The notes under the pieces are model-generated. The model was not told where the DNA came from and searched no databases. It saw only the letters and a program-made list of their open reading frames with translations. Both the position numbers and the translations under genes were made by a program. A stretch of DNA of 64,000 nt. Source: UBA4292 sp002395865. GTDB taxonomy: Bacteria > Bacillota > Clostridia > Lachnospirales > Lachnospiraceae. Numbering within the stretch: the first letter of the stretch is position 1; each line of letters starts with the position of its first letter. The DNA is taken from contig CAMNBU010000001.1 of assembly GCA_946533395.1 (NCBI GenBank), positions 66,553 to 130,552 of the forward strand. The letters run 5' to 3'. Shown here piece after piece: positions 1-9,094 of this stretch.

Positions 1-290
1 TCCAGAAGTCCCTTGGGCGTTTCATAGTTAAAAGGGACAAAACGCGTAGACATGCCAGCCGCCAAGATAACAGCATTATCGATCTTGTGAGATGCAAGCA
101 AATCAAGTCCTTTCTTTGAAACCCCTTCTTTGCTCATATACCCTTGCTTTAAGAGATAATCGCGTTGTAAGGCTATATCCTCCTCGGATCTAAACAAAAC
201 AGCCGCCAACTCACCACAAGTAATGTCCTTCTTCGCATTAACATGATTTAGAATATCAAATTGAACCTTTGTAATAGAACTGAAATTCAT
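1..290 (-). CDS. LicC-like nucleotidyltransferase with N-terminal winged-helix (partial, C-terminus off window)
   Basis: Partial minus-strand gene that starts with ATG at 290 and runs off the left edge. The first ~65 residues (MNFSSITKVQFDILNHVNA...) look like a small winged-helix domain. At about residue 70 the sequence becomes AVILAAGMSTRFVPFNYETP, the nucleotide-binding loop of sugar-1-phosphate or phosphocholine nucleotidyltransferases, where GxGTR-type signatures bind NTP. In the family such proteins make CDP-choline, CDP-ethanolamine or nucleotide sugars as donors for LicD-type transferases. It lies 27 bp behind licD, so it is the fifth gene visible in the glycan operon. Substrate cannot be fixed because the catalytic domain is cut off. 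Family call is firm, activity is inferred. Confidence 0.8.
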   Translation of the reverse strand, partial: MNFSSITKVQFDILNHVNAKKDITCGELAAVLFRSEEDIALQRDYLLKQGYMSKEGVSKKGLDLLASHKIDNAVILAAGMSTRFVPFNYETPKGLL

Positions 291-317
291 TATATTATCT
301 CCTGTCTTTCTATAAAA

Positions 318-1220
318 TTATATATGTATTTCTAAAACAAAATGTTTTTCTCTTTTTTCTTCCGGCGGTAGTTTCATATAATCACCATACAGCCTTTTTA
401 ATGCCCAATCGTAGTCTTTTATCACTTTCAACTCCGTATCCACAAATTTTATCTTCTTTGTTGTGCAATACTTTTTTCTAGGGAATAATTCCTTGAAATA
501 ATGCTTTATTCCCGTTGGGCAAACCACATACTTTGAATTCTCGTTCTTACACATTGAATTCCATTTCATAAACCGCTTCGCCCAAGTTGAGAGTTTATTA
601 AATCTAAACAACGACCCTATAAATGCCTTCTTCCGAATAGTGTCAAGAACCTCATCGCCAGAATCTTCATAAATTTTCAGCAACAATTCCTTATTGTGAT
701 ACATTCTGTTGCACGAAAGTATAAAGCCAAACGCCAAACTACCAAGCCCATGAAAAAATCTCAAAAACGCATTATCTGGTGCGTTTTCAAGTACAAATAT
801 ATCAATATAAACTCCACTATCCTTACAGTCAGGATTTGTATATGATCTCAAAGTAGTTCCCTTGATCATTAACTGGCTAATTGGCATTCCAAGTTCCGGT
901 GTTTTTTCTAAAGAATGAAGATAGTACTTATCCCCCATTTCTTTATCTATAATCTTAACAAAAGTGTTATACTCGGAGCGTTTCATAAAGACATCTATAT
1001 CGTCATCCCAGGGAATAAAACCTTGGTGTCTTACTGCACCCAAAGCAGAGCCACCACAAAGTGAATAATAGAAGCCATGTTTTTCACAAATAGCCGCAAA
1101 ATCTTTTAATTCTTGAAGCAATAGCTGTTGCATCTTCTTTTGCAAATCCCCAGTCACTTCTATCCTATTCTTTGTTTTAGCATTTTTTAAAATGTTATAC
1201 GTTGATAATCCCATTTTCAT
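318..1220 (-). CDS. LicD family phosphotransferase
   Basis: 300-residue protein of the LicD/fukutin-related nucleotidyltransferase-fold family, which transfers phosphocholine or other phospho-alcohols to surface glycans. The signature is clear: CGGSALGAVRHQGF at about residues 56-69 followed by IPWDDDIDVF, whose aspartates bind metal and nucleotide. The start is taken as ATG at 1220, overlapping the TGA of the upstream glycyl radical enzyme gene (TGATG), so the two are translationally coupled; an in-frame GTG at 1223 is also possible. With the licC-like gene after it, this suggests CDP-alcohol synthesis followed by transfer to the polymer. The transferred group is not known from sequence. The DNA is AT-rich compared with the bulk of the window. 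Confidence 0.88.
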   Translation of the reverse strand: MKMGLSTYNILKNAKTKNRIEVTGDLQKKMQQLLLQELKDFAAICEKHGFYYSLCGGSALGAVRHQGFIPWDDDIDVFMKRSEYNTFVKIIDKEMGDKYYLHSLEKTPELGMPISQLMIKGTTLRSYTNPDCKDSGVYIDIFVLENAPDNAFLRFFHGLGSLAFGFILSCNRMYHNKELLLKIYEDSGDEVLDTIRKKAFIGSLFRFNKLSTWAKRFMKWNSMCKNENSKYVVCPTGIKHYFKELFPRKKYCTTKKIKFVDTELKVIKDYDWALKRLYGDYMKLPPEEKREKHFVLEIHI

Positions 1221-3235
1221 CACGCAACTTCCTCAGCAGCTAAAGCTCGATCTATCATAAGGTCCTTATAACTATCCGGCAACTCGTTAAAATATGCACT
1301 GAAGCCCCATACACGAACAATTAATCCCTTATACTTCTCAGGATGTGCTTTTGCATCAATCAAAGTTCTGCTATCCAACACATTCATCTGCATCTGAAAG
1401 AAGCCTGTGTTTATGGCTCCTTTCATAAATAACACAAACTTCTCTAAATTATCTTCTATAAGGGATGGAGGAACAAAGAAGTCAACTACATTCCCATTGA
1501 AGCGCTGACGATCATAAGACAACCTGCCAGCAAAGTTAACAACTTCAGTGTAACTAGCATCCAAACAAGATATATGAGTATTATACGGCATTCCTTTCTT
1601 CCTCCCGCTGAAATCAGCCGCCGTTTTTTTGCTCAAAATGTTATACCCTGGGGATGAAAGGCCGAACTTTACAGTCCCTCCGAGAGGATTTCTGTATTCC
1701 TTAACAATATCCACTATACTACCCGTGATTTGCTCTACTAAATCCACTACTTCATCTTCATCATGACCGTAGTGTTTCGGTTCCCGCTTCAATTTTGCAT
1801 ATAGTTCATCCGCGCTATCAAAGTTCGCCTTCCTCTTTTCATTCAATTCCTTCAGGGTGTATTTTTTCTGTTCGAATACGTATTTCTTTATATTCAAAAG
1901 GCTGTCTATAACATTCGACAAAGCCACAGTAGTTATTCCATAGTTCTTGTATTCACACCCTCCTTCAGATATATCTTGCCTTTTATATGATGCTCCATCT
2001 GTAAACAATGAAACTAATGGGTCTTTAGCCCATTTTATTGAATCAAGTCCAACCAGAAAAAATTTGAATTTATGCTTATTTAGTTCAATGTATCTATTAA
2101 CGAGCATTTCAAAAGTGCAAATATTCTCATTTAACACCTCATCAAGTGCACTAAAATAGTCAAACACAGCCATATTGTTTTGAGCAAAACTCTTGCCAAC
2201 AATCAAGGGTTCCCAACATGCTGATACGCAATAATTGTATGCATCCTCTCTTTCAACCCCAAATCCCAATAATGCAGGGATAACTACATCATCATTAGAG
2301 AACAATGGACTACCAGTTTTAGCTTTCAGACAATCTACTGCCGTTCTAAGCAATTCCTCCGGCATAGACTTGCTAACCCTCAAAAATATCTTCGGATCTG
2401 GTTTTACCAGTCTCGCCTGCTCCTCCAAGAATATAGTCGTTAAATCATTATTGAAGTAGCTCCCATCAGGGTTAAGACCACCAAGGATTATAATCTGCCC
2501 GATATCACCTTCCAAGGCATCACTTTTGTAATTTGAATATAGAGACATGTTGGAAAGAAAGTCGTATATAATTCTGCGAGCACCCAACTCGGTTAAATCA
2601 CCATTTTTTAAATCCTTTTCATACAAATCACCCAGTATAAAATCCATACGTCCCAAACCATTCAACCTATGTCTTGTTTGCCATAAAATTTGATTGTAGA
2701 AAAGAATTCGTTGTAAAGCTTCATCAAAGTGTTCCGCTGGCGCAGATAACATTCTGCTATAGTAGTTTATTAGAGTATCTTTATTCGGATGATCAGATAA
2801 GCGTAATGCGGCAATGATTCTTGCGGCAAGAGTCCGAACCCCCTCCGCCACAAGTTGGGTTTCTCTACCATATTCATCTATGCCTGAAGCAAGAGCGACT
2901 AATTCCTCAAACGACCCATGGATAATCTTGTCATAGTTCAGCGTGAAGTTACTTAGTATATTACCTGGAACACAGATGGTTTTCGATGTATCCAGGAAAT
3001 AAACAAAGCGCGATTTTTTATTCAACTTAATATCAACCTTGCTTAGTAGTTCCAGCGTATTTGCGCCAACAGACAATCTGTCCTTGGCTTTTACAGGCTT
3101 TATAACCTTATATGCATGAAGCACATGCCTCAACATGTCTGCTTTTCCCTTTTCATCAAATTGATGTTTTTTTATGAATGGTAGAACATAGTTCATATGC
3201 CATAAATCATTTTTAATTCTCGTTTTCAGACTCAT
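1220..3235 (-). CDS. compact glycyl radical enzyme (PFL/dehydratase superfamily)
   Basis: 671 residues. Both hallmarks of glycyl radical enzymes are present: the thiyl Cys loop YCVSACWEPL (Cys340, with Glu342 in the position of the general base of GCVEP-type eliminases and dehydratases), and the C-terminal radical loop RVWGFSAYF with Gly644, 27 residues from the end. Just before it, QMQMNVLDSRTLIDAKAHPE matches the usual family lead-in. The Cys-to-Gly distance (304) resembles pyruvate formate-lyase (about 315), but the N-terminus is ~80-150 residues shorter than in characterised members (760-850 residues). Trp643 before the glycine is unusual. Eleven bp after the DUF4422 gene and overlapping licD. 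No radical-SAM activase is in the window; it may lie beyond the left edge. Reaction unknown; the conserved Glu favours a lyase or dehydratase over PFL chemistry. Confidence 0.88.
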   Translation of the reverse strand: MSLKTRIKNDLWHMNYVLPFIKKHQFDEKGKADMLRHVLHAYKVIKPVKAKDRLSVGANTLELLSKVDIKLNKKSRFVYFLDTSKTICVPGNILSNFTLNYDKIIHGSFEELVALASGIDEYGRETQLVAEGVRTLAARIIAALRLSDHPNKDTLINYYSRMLSAPAEHFDEALQRILFYNQILWQTRHRLNGLGRMDFILGDLYEKDLKNGDLTELGARRIIYDFLSNMSLYSNYKSDALEGDIGQIIILGGLNPDGSYFNNDLTTIFLEEQARLVKPDPKIFLRVSKSMPEELLRTAVDCLKAKTGSPLFSNDDVVIPALLGFGVEREDAYNYCVSACWEPLIVGKSFAQNNMAVFDYFSALDEVLNENICTFEMLVNRYIELNKHKFKFFLVGLDSIKWAKDPLVSLFTDGASYKRQDISEGGCEYKNYGITTVALSNVIDSLLNIKKYVFEQKKYTLKELNEKRKANFDSADELYAKLKREPKHYGHDEDEVVDLVEQITGSIVDIVKEYRNPLGGTVKFGLSSPGYNILSKKTAADFSGRKKGMPYNTHISCLDASYTEVVNFAGRLSYDRQRFNGNVVDFFVPPSLIEDNLEKFVLFMKGAINTGFFQMQMNVLDSRTLIDAKAHPEKYKGLIVRVWGFSAYFNELPDSYKDLMIDRALAAEEVA

Positions 3236-3246
3236 TTATTAAATCC

Positions 3247-4044
3247 TCAAAAACTCCCACTATACTTTTTTCCGACAAACTTTGCCTTCAAAAAAGCTGT
3301 CCCCTTCTTCCACCAGTTGATTTTTTCCATATGGATAAGGGGAAGCTCTTTAATTTCAGATTTCTTTATCTTGCCTTTTTTTTCCTGTTCGTCCAACCAC
3401 ACGTTGAATATGATCTCGCTTATACGTCCGTAGTATCTACTGTGAAACGGGGTCAATCCATCCTCCCCAAGCCTGCTTCTAAGTTCAAAAAGTATATCAA
3501 ACAACCAGGTGCAGTAGTCACTGAACAAATTTCGCTCCATGATCATCATATTGAACATATAACCCCAAGTTCGTTTAACGGCTTTATCAAAGCTGTCCAA
3601 ATATTCCGGGCATCGTTCACTGATGATCTTTCGCGTTTCATCCAGTTGATGAATATGATGGGTGTGCGCGTAATGACTGTAAAGAGATTCTATCCAGTAT
3701 CTTCTCTTCGTCGGTACGAATACCCTTATCTTACCAAGCTCATTTTCTATATCTGCTTTTTTCAGCACGACATTCCAAGGATCCTTGCTACGTGGTTTCG
3801 AGCTAAAATGTCTTCTATAATGTGCGAGGCCTATATAATCCGCATCAAGATTTTTCCATGCCCAGTACAGACCTGTAAGTTCACAGAAATAAGGATTTAA
3901 ATCAGAGATGTTTTCTCCCTCATCATCTCTCTGATAGTTTCCGATGCTTTCTTTACCTGCAGCTCCAACGTGGACAGGAATATACATATCATCTTGAGGC
4001 ATGCGATAACTCTTGTGCGCTGCAATTATTACTTTAACGTTCAC
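3247..4044 (-). CDS. DUF4422 family glycosyltransferase
   Basis: 265 residues starting at a GTG codon (4044). The sequence begins MNVKVIIAAHKSYRMP, carries the family block DLNPYFCELTGLYWAWKN and then DYIGLAHYRRHF, which together are typical of DUF4422 proteins found in capsule and exopolysaccharide loci, assumed to be glycosyltransferases. There are no membrane segments, so it should act on a lipid-linked or nucleotide-sugar substrate at the cytoplasmic face. It lies 52 bp after glf; galactofuranose transfer is therefore a reasonable guess, but only from position. No frameshift or truncation is seen. Confidence 0.85.
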   Translation of the reverse strand: MNVKVIIAAHKSYRMPQDDMYIPVHVGAAGKESIGNYQRDDEGENISDLNPYFCELTGLYWAWKNLDADYIGLAHYRRHFSSKPRSKDPWNVVLKKADIENELGKIRVFVPTKRRYWIESLYSHYAHTHHIHQLDETRKIISERCPEYLDSFDKAVKRTWGYMFNMMIMERNLFSDYCTWLFDILFELRSRLGEDGLTPFHSRYYGRISEIIFNVWLDEQEKKGKIKKSEIKELPLIHMEKINWWKKGTAFLKAKFVGKKYSGSF

Positions 4045-4096
4045 TGCTCAGCCGTCCTTCTCAAATGACCATCTTTTACATCCAGCTAAATGACGA

Positions 4097-5206
4097 TCAG
4101 ATCAATGATTTTACTTTTTCAAGCCCCGCCGCAATAACCTGATCCATGTCATAGTATTTGTATTCGCCGAGTCGACCACCGAATATAACTTCAGCTTCAC
4201 CTTCAGCTAATTCTTTGTACTGCGTAAAGAGCTGTCCGTTCTTTTCATCATTAACAGGATAATAGGGTTCATCTCCGGGCTTCCATTCACTGCTATACTC
4301 TCGGCTTATTACAGTTTTCTCAATTTCCTCCCCTTCCGGGGTTCGTCCAAATTCAAACCACTTATGCTCAATAATCCTTGTCCAGGGAGTATCGGCATCT
4401 GTATAGTTCACAGCAGCATTTCCCTGAAAGTTAGGTATATCCAAAACCTCATTTTCGAATCTTACAGATCTATACTCTAAATTGCCAAATTTATAATCAT
4501 AATACGCATCGATCGGCCCTGTGTATATTACCTTTTCAGCTTCCTCCGCCAATTCTCTATGTTCCAGAAAATCAACACCTAATCTTACATCTATCCCGTC
4601 AAGCATACGCTCAACCATCTTTGTATATCCACCGATCGGAATTCCTTGATATAGGGCATTAAAGTAATTATTGTCGAAAGTAAAACGTACCGGAAGCCTT
4701 TTTATAATGAATGCGGGAAGTTTATCGCAAGGTCTCCCCCACTGTTTTTGAGTATATCCCTTGATCAGTTTTTCATAAATGTCCGTTCCGACCAACGAGA
4801 TAGCCTGCTCCTCAAGATTCTTGGGCTCCGTTATCCCCGCTTCCCTCCTCTGCTCATCGATCTTCTTTTCTGCATCTTCCGGTGTTACAACACCCCACAT
4901 TTTATTGAATGTGTACATATTAAATGGTAAAGAATATAATTCACCATGATAGTTGGCAACCGGACTATTTGTAAACCGATTAAAGGTAGCAAACCTATTC
5001 ACATAATTCCAGACATTCGCCATGTTTGTATGGAATATATGTGCGCCGTACTTATGAACATTTATTTTCTCTATCTTCTCCGTGTACACATTACCGGCTA
5101 TATGATCACGCTTATCGATCACTAAACACTTCTTTCCGGCATCTGTCAGTTCCCTGGCACAGACAGCTCCATAAAGTCCGGCTCCCACTATCAGATAATC
5201 ATACAT
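4097..5206 (-). CDS. glf: UDP-galactopyranose mutase
   Basis: 369 residues, the usual length. It interconverts UDP-galactopyranose and UDP-galactofuranose using reduced FAD. The N-terminal Rossmann motif is YLIVGAGLYGAVCARELTDA, followed by DKRDHIAGNVYTE; further on are IHKYGAHIFHT-like residues (VHKYGAHIFHTN) and the C-terminal GGRLGEYKYYDMDQVI characteristic of Glf. It is the first gene after the promoter at 5282-5310, so the operon makes UDP-Galf for a galactofuranose-containing surface polymer. No anomalies noted. Confidence 0.96.
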   Translation of the reverse strand: MYDYLIVGAGLYGAVCARELTDAGKKCLVIDKRDHIAGNVYTEKIEKINVHKYGAHIFHTNMANVWNYVNRFATFNRFTNSPVANYHGELYSLPFNMYTFNKMWGVVTPEDAEKKIDEQRREAGITEPKNLEEQAISLVGTDIYEKLIKGYTQKQWGRPCDKLPAFIIKRLPVRFTFDNNYFNALYQGIPIGGYTKMVERMLDGIDVRLGVDFLEHRELAEEAEKVIYTGPIDAYYDYKFGNLEYRSVRFENEVLDIPNFQGNAAVNYTDADTPWTRIIEHKWFEFGRTPEGEEIEKTVISREYSSEWKPGDEPYYPVNDEKNGQLFTQYKELAEGEAEVIFGGRLGEYKYYDMDQVIAAGLEKVKSLI

Positions 5207-5281
5207 TTTTATCCCTCACATCATCTCGATGTAATACAATAATGATTGCTTCGACATCCCGCTTGCGCAGGCCATCGCTAT

Positions 5282-5310
5282 ATTGTAACACATCTAACTC
5301 AACATTTCAA
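5282..5310 (-). promoter_or_regulatory. sigma-A-type promoter of the glycan operon
   Basis: On the minus strand TTGAAA (5305-5310) and TACAAT (5282-5287) are separated by 17 bp, about 75 bp upstream of glf. It lies in the gap between araD and glf and would start the glf-to-licC transcript. Confidence 0.7.
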
Positions 5311-5321
5311 TCCACAGTTCC

Positions 5322-6020
5322 CTACCCCTGCCCATAATATGCCCCCGCACCATGCTTCCTGAAGTAGTGCTTATCCATGAGATGCTGCGGAGCGGGCTTC
5401 ACGTCCTTGTTGATCAGCTCAGTCTGGTAGGCCATTTTGGCGATGTACTCGAGTACGGCTGCGTTGTGGACGGCCTCGTGGCAGTCCCTGCCCCACGCGA
5501 AGGGACCGTGGTTCTCACACAGGCACGCCGGAACAGCCGCCGGGTCGATGCCGCGGATGCGGAACTGGCCTGTGATCAGAAGGCCGGTGTTGGTCTCATA
5601 TCCCGCATCTATCTCCTGCGGTGAGAGGACTCTGAGGCAGGGAACGCTGCCGTAGAAATAGTCCGCGTGCGTGGTGCCGTAGCAGGGAATGTCGCGTCCC
5701 GCCTGCGCCCACGATGTCGCGAATGTGCTGTGCGTGTGCACGACACCGCCGATATCCGAAAACGAACGGTAGAGCTCCACATGCGTGGGTGTGTCGGAAG
5801 AGGGACGGAGTCCCTCCCCCACGGTCTTACCGGTCGCTATATCCACGAGCACCATATTTTCGGGCGAGAGCTTATCGTAATCCACGCCGGAGGGCTTGAT
5901 CGCCATGATTCCCCTCTCCCTGTCGATACCGCTCACATTGCCCCATGTAAATGTAACAAGGCCGAGCCTGGGAAGCTCCATATTCGCCTCGTAAACCTGT
6001 CGTCTTAGTTCTTCAAGCAT
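5322..6020 (-). CDS. araD: L-ribulose-5-phosphate 4-epimerase
   Basis: 232 residues from ATG at 6020, chosen because AAGGAG precedes it at the right distance; the frame is open seven codons further upstream but that start has no such site. It converts L-ribulose 5-phosphate to D-xylulose 5-phosphate in arabinose use, with a class II aldolase fold and a zinc site. Seen motifs: LVTFTWGNVSGIDRERG, MAIKPSGVDYDKLSPENMV, SDTPTHVELYRSF and the His pair VVHTHSTFATSWAQAG, with GTTHADYF further on. Third gene after cca and the FGGY kinase, 46 bp after the latter. Confidence 0.95.
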   Translation of the reverse strand: MLEELRRQVYEANMELPRLGLVTFTWGNVSGIDRERGIMAIKPSGVDYDKLSPENMVLVDIATGKTVGEGLRPSSDTPTHVELYRSFSDIGGVVHTHSTFATSWAQAGRDIPCYGTTHADYFYGSVPCLRVLSPQEIDAGYETNTGLLITGQFRIRGIDPAAVPACLCENHGPFAWGRDCHEAVHNAAVLEYIAKMAYQTELINKDVKPAPQHLMDKHYFRKHGAGAYYGQG

Positions 6021-6066
6021 ATCTTCTCCTTCCGCCGCCATCCTCCGTCATACGGCCGGTCACAGG

Positions 6067-7644
6067 TCACAGTACCTCCACTGCGGCCCTCTCGACCTTC
6101 AGAGCCTTCTCGTACTTAGCCAGGAAGGCCTTAAATCCATCCACATCCTCCGCGGACGCATTTACCGTGATCTTCTTCGCGTCGGCAAATACCTTCGCGT
6201 CCAGATAGTCCTCGAGGCTCTCACCGCCCTTCTTCCACGCCGCGTATCCTGCCAGGAGTGCCATGCCGTAGGGGCCTCCCTCACCTGCGGTCTCCATAAG
6301 CGTCACGGGGCTAACGCAGGCCGCCGACAGAAGCGATGCGCCCACGGTACCGGTCTTGAAATATCCGCCGTGTCCGGTCAGGCTCGTGATCTTCACGCCC
6401 TCATCCGCGAGTATCCTCATGCCGATGCCTAAAGTCGCGATGGCGCTCATGAGATTCGCTCGCATGAAATCAGCCAGACCGATGCCTGCGCCCTGTCTTA
6501 TAAAGAGGGGTCTTCCCTCGTCAAATCCGGTGATGCTCTCGCCGGATATATAGTTCACGGGTATGAGTCCGCCGCCGTCCTTTGCGCCTTCTTGCGCCAT
6601 CGTGAACAGCTTCGTGAACAGATCTCCCGTGCTGATATTCATTCCGAAGGCCCCGGCGAACTGCGCGAACAGTCCGGCCCATGCATTGATATCGGATGTG
6701 CAGTTGTTGCAGTGTACCATGGCCACCGGAAGTCCCGTGGGCGTGGTCACCATATCTATCTCCATATGTGTGGCAATGGGCTTGTCGAGAACCACCATCG
6801 CGAAATCCGAGGTTCCCGCGCTCACATTGCCCGTGCAGGCTCTGAGGGCGTTCGTAGCCACCATACCTGTTCCCGCGTCACCCTCCGGAGGAGCCATGAG
6901 AGCACCCGCCTGCAGCACTCCGCTCTCGTCAAGGAAAGCCGCGCCCGCTGCCGTGAGGACTCCCGCGCCCTCACCCGCCTTTTTGACTGCGGGAAGGAGC
7001 TCTGCGAGCTTTTTCGGGAAGCAGCCCGTGAGATCATCATATTTCGCCATCATGCCTGCATCGTATGTACCCGCCGCGGAATCGATGGGGAACATACCCG
7101 ATGCCTCTCCTATGCCCAGCACGTTCTCGCCGCTCAGACGGTAGTGTATGTATCCCGCAAGCGTGGTCAGGTGAACGAGCCGTTTAACATGCTCCTCGCC
7201 TCCCTTTACAGCGTGGTACAGATGGGCGATGCTCCAGCGCTGGGGAATATTGAAACCGAAGGCTTCAGAGAGCTCCTGTGCCTCATCTCCGGTTATCGTA
7301 TTTCTCCATGTTCTGAAGGGTGCCAGAAGATTCCAGCCCGCGTCAAATGCCATGTATCCGTGCATCATGCCCGATATACCTATGCTGCCCGTCTTTTTAA
7401 TGACCGTGCCGTATTTGGCAGCCACATCCTCCGTAAGAGACTTATAGCAGCTTCTGATGCCCTCCTCGATCTCCGAAAGCCCGTAGGTCCAGACACCGTT
7501 TTCGAAGCGGTTCTCCCACGAAAAGCTCCCGGAGGCGATCACGTTATGAGCCTCATCGATCATGCAGGCCTTGATGCGGGTGCTGCCCAGCTCGATACCG
7601 ATGGCTGTGCGTCCCTCATCGATCATGTTCTTAACTGATGACAT
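6067..7644 (-). CDS. FGGY-family carbohydrate kinase, probable L-ribulokinase
   Basis: 525 residues. Starts with the phosphate-binding signature GIELGSTRIKACMID and has the second-domain GGYFKTGTVGASLLSAAC near residue 420, as in FGGY kinases; a GQGxG-like loop (GHGGYFKTG) is visible. ATP-dependent phosphorylation of a ketose is expected. The araD gene directly downstream makes L-ribulose the best substrate guess, although this is not the classical AraB subfamily and araA is not in the window. Good ribosome binding site (GAGGAGGAACC) before ATG 7644. It lies 33 bp after cca. Confidence 0.82.
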   Translation of the reverse strand: MSSVKNMIDEGRTAIGIELGSTRIKACMIDEAHNVIASGSFSWENRFENGVWTYGLSEIEEGIRSCYKSLTEDVAAKYGTVIKKTGSIGISGMMHGYMAFDAGWNLLAPFRTWRNTITGDEAQELSEAFGFNIPQRWSIAHLYHAVKGGEEHVKRLVHLTTLAGYIHYRLSGENVLGIGEASGMFPIDSAAGTYDAGMMAKYDDLTGCFPKKLAELLPAVKKAGEGAGVLTAAGAAFLDESGVLQAGALMAPPEGDAGTGMVATNALRACTGNVSAGTSDFAMVVLDKPIATHMEIDMVTTPTGLPVAMVHCNNCTSDINAWAGLFAQFAGAFGMNISTGDLFTKLFTMAQEGAKDGGGLIPVNYISGESITGFDEGRPLFIRQGAGIGLADFMRANLMSAIATLGIGMRILADEGVKITSLTGHGGYFKTGTVGASLLSAACVSPVTLMETAGEGGPYGMALLAGYAAWKKGGESLEDYLDAKVFADAKKITVNASAEDVDGFKAFLAKYEKALKVERAAVEVL

Positions 7645-7677
7645 TTTGGTTCCTCCTCGTTTTATAATCTATACGCC

Positions 7678-9006
7678 CTAAATGTCCATCCTCCGTGCCA
7701 TGGACATAAGTATCTCTTTATCGTTCTTCGCGGGGTCGTCCATAACGGCCTCCAAAAGCGCGTTCAGTATCCTTCCCATACCGGGCCCGGGCTTAAAGCC
7801 CGCCTCCATCAGATCACGCCCGGATATCTTCAGATCCTTCAGCTTTACGCACTCGCCGTCCCTTACGACCTGCCTCATATCCTGCGCAAGCCTGTCGAGC
7901 GCAGGTGTCATGGACTTGGCATAGTCGCTCTTGCCCGCCATATCCGCGTACATGAGGTCTAACAGCTCCTCCACATGCTCTGCTCCCACGGCTCCCACGA
8001 GCCTTCTCACCGAGCCCATATTCTTTATCCTGCTGTCGTGGTGAGTGACCAGCAGCTTCACCAGCTCCGTGGTGGCGTTGTCGAATTTCAGTTTCTGCAT
8101 AAATTTTTCCGCAAACTGCGCGCTCACATTCGCGTGTCCGTAGAAATGATCTACGCCGTCAATGGTGGTCTTCGTATACAGCTTGCCCACATCGTGAAGC
8201 AGCGCCGCATATCTGAGAGCCACCGTGGCCCCTACGCTCTCCACCACCTTTACAGTGTGATATCCAACCGTGTAGCAGTGGAATTTCGTATTCTGCTCAC
8301 ACACGAGCATCTCGTCGAGTTGCGGAAATATGTATTTTGAAAGCCCTGTCTCGCAAAGCCTGAGCACCTGCCCGGGATTGTCCGAGATCAGAAGCTTCGT
8401 GAGCTCCTCCCTCACCCTCTCGGCGCTTATCTTCTCTATCGTGTGCGCCAGCTCTCTTATCGCGTCAAATGTGTTCTCCTCTATCTCAAAGCCCAGCTGC
8501 GCGCCAAATCTCAGCGCCCTCATCATCCTGAGCGCGTCCTCCGTAAACCTCTCCTTCGCCTCTCCCACGCAGCGTATCACGCGCCTGTCGATGTCCTCCA
8601 GCCCGCCGAACTCGTCCACCAGACCGTCCGCGTCATTGTACGCCATGGCATTTATCGTGAAGTCACGTCTGGCCAGATCCTCCCTCAGCTCGGTCACGAA
8701 CCGAACGCTGTCGGGATGCCTTCCGTCCGAATACTTTCCGTCGACACGGTAGGTCGTCACCTCGAACGAATCTCCGTCCGTAAGAACCGTGACCGTCCCG
8801 TGGGCAATACCGGTGTCCACTGTCCTCTTAAACAGCTTCTTCACCTGCTCGGGGCTCGCCGAGGTGGTTATGTCCCAGTCCTTCGGCTCCCTGCCCATCA
8901 CGCTGTCCCTGACGCAGCCCCCGACCACATATCCGGTGAAGCCCGCGCCGTTTAGGACACGTATTATCCTCGCCGCCCCCGGCGGCATGTTGATCTTGTA
9001 TTCCAT
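7678..9006 (-). CDS. cca: CCA-adding tRNA nucleotidyltransferase with HD domain
   Basis: 442 residues. Adds or repairs the 3'-CCA of tRNAs. The N-terminal polymerase-beta-like head has YVVGGCVRDSVMGREPKDWD, with the DxD catalytic pair, then RRDFTINAMAYN and the R-rich block AKERFTEDALRMMRALRFG. A metal-dependent phosphohydrolase HD domain follows (YAALLHDVGKLYTKT and THHDSRI). Class II bacterial enzyme of normal length. First gene of the cca-kinase-araD cluster; a weak promoter (TTGAAG, 18 bp, TATAGC) sits just upstream of it. Confidence 0.95.
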   Translation of the reverse strand: MEYKINMPPGAARIIRVLNGAGFTGYVVGGCVRDSVMGREPKDWDITTSASPEQVKKLFKRTVDTGIAHGTVTVLTDGDSFEVTTYRVDGKYSDGRHPDSVRFVTELREDLARRDFTINAMAYNDADGLVDEFGGLEDIDRRVIRCVGEAKERFTEDALRMMRALRFGAQLGFEIEENTFDAIRELAHTIEKISAERVREELTKLLISDNPGQVLRLCETGLSKYIFPQLDEMLVCEQNTKFHCYTVGYHTVKVVESVGATVALRYAALLHDVGKLYTKTTIDGVDHFYGHANVSAQFAEKFMQKLKFDNATTELVKLLVTHHDSRIKNMGSVRRLVGAVGAEHVEELLDLMYADMAGKSDYAKSMTPALDRLAQDMRQVVRDGECVKLKDLKISGRDLMEAGFKPGPGMGRILNALLEAVMDDPAKNDKEILMSMARRMDI

Positions 9007-9094
9007 TCAAACTATCCCTTACATCACTGCTATATGGGAACGCTCCGGATGACTTCAAGGGGTGTGGTCGGTGATCATACCCCGGTGCACCTAT

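Noticed and set aside
6592..7638. 348-residue plus-strand ORF antisense to the FGGY kinase
   Set aside because: Shadow of the real gene: codon composition is Arg/His-rich, no domain, no ribosome site. The same applies to antisense ORFs at 10072-11385 and 16219-17358.
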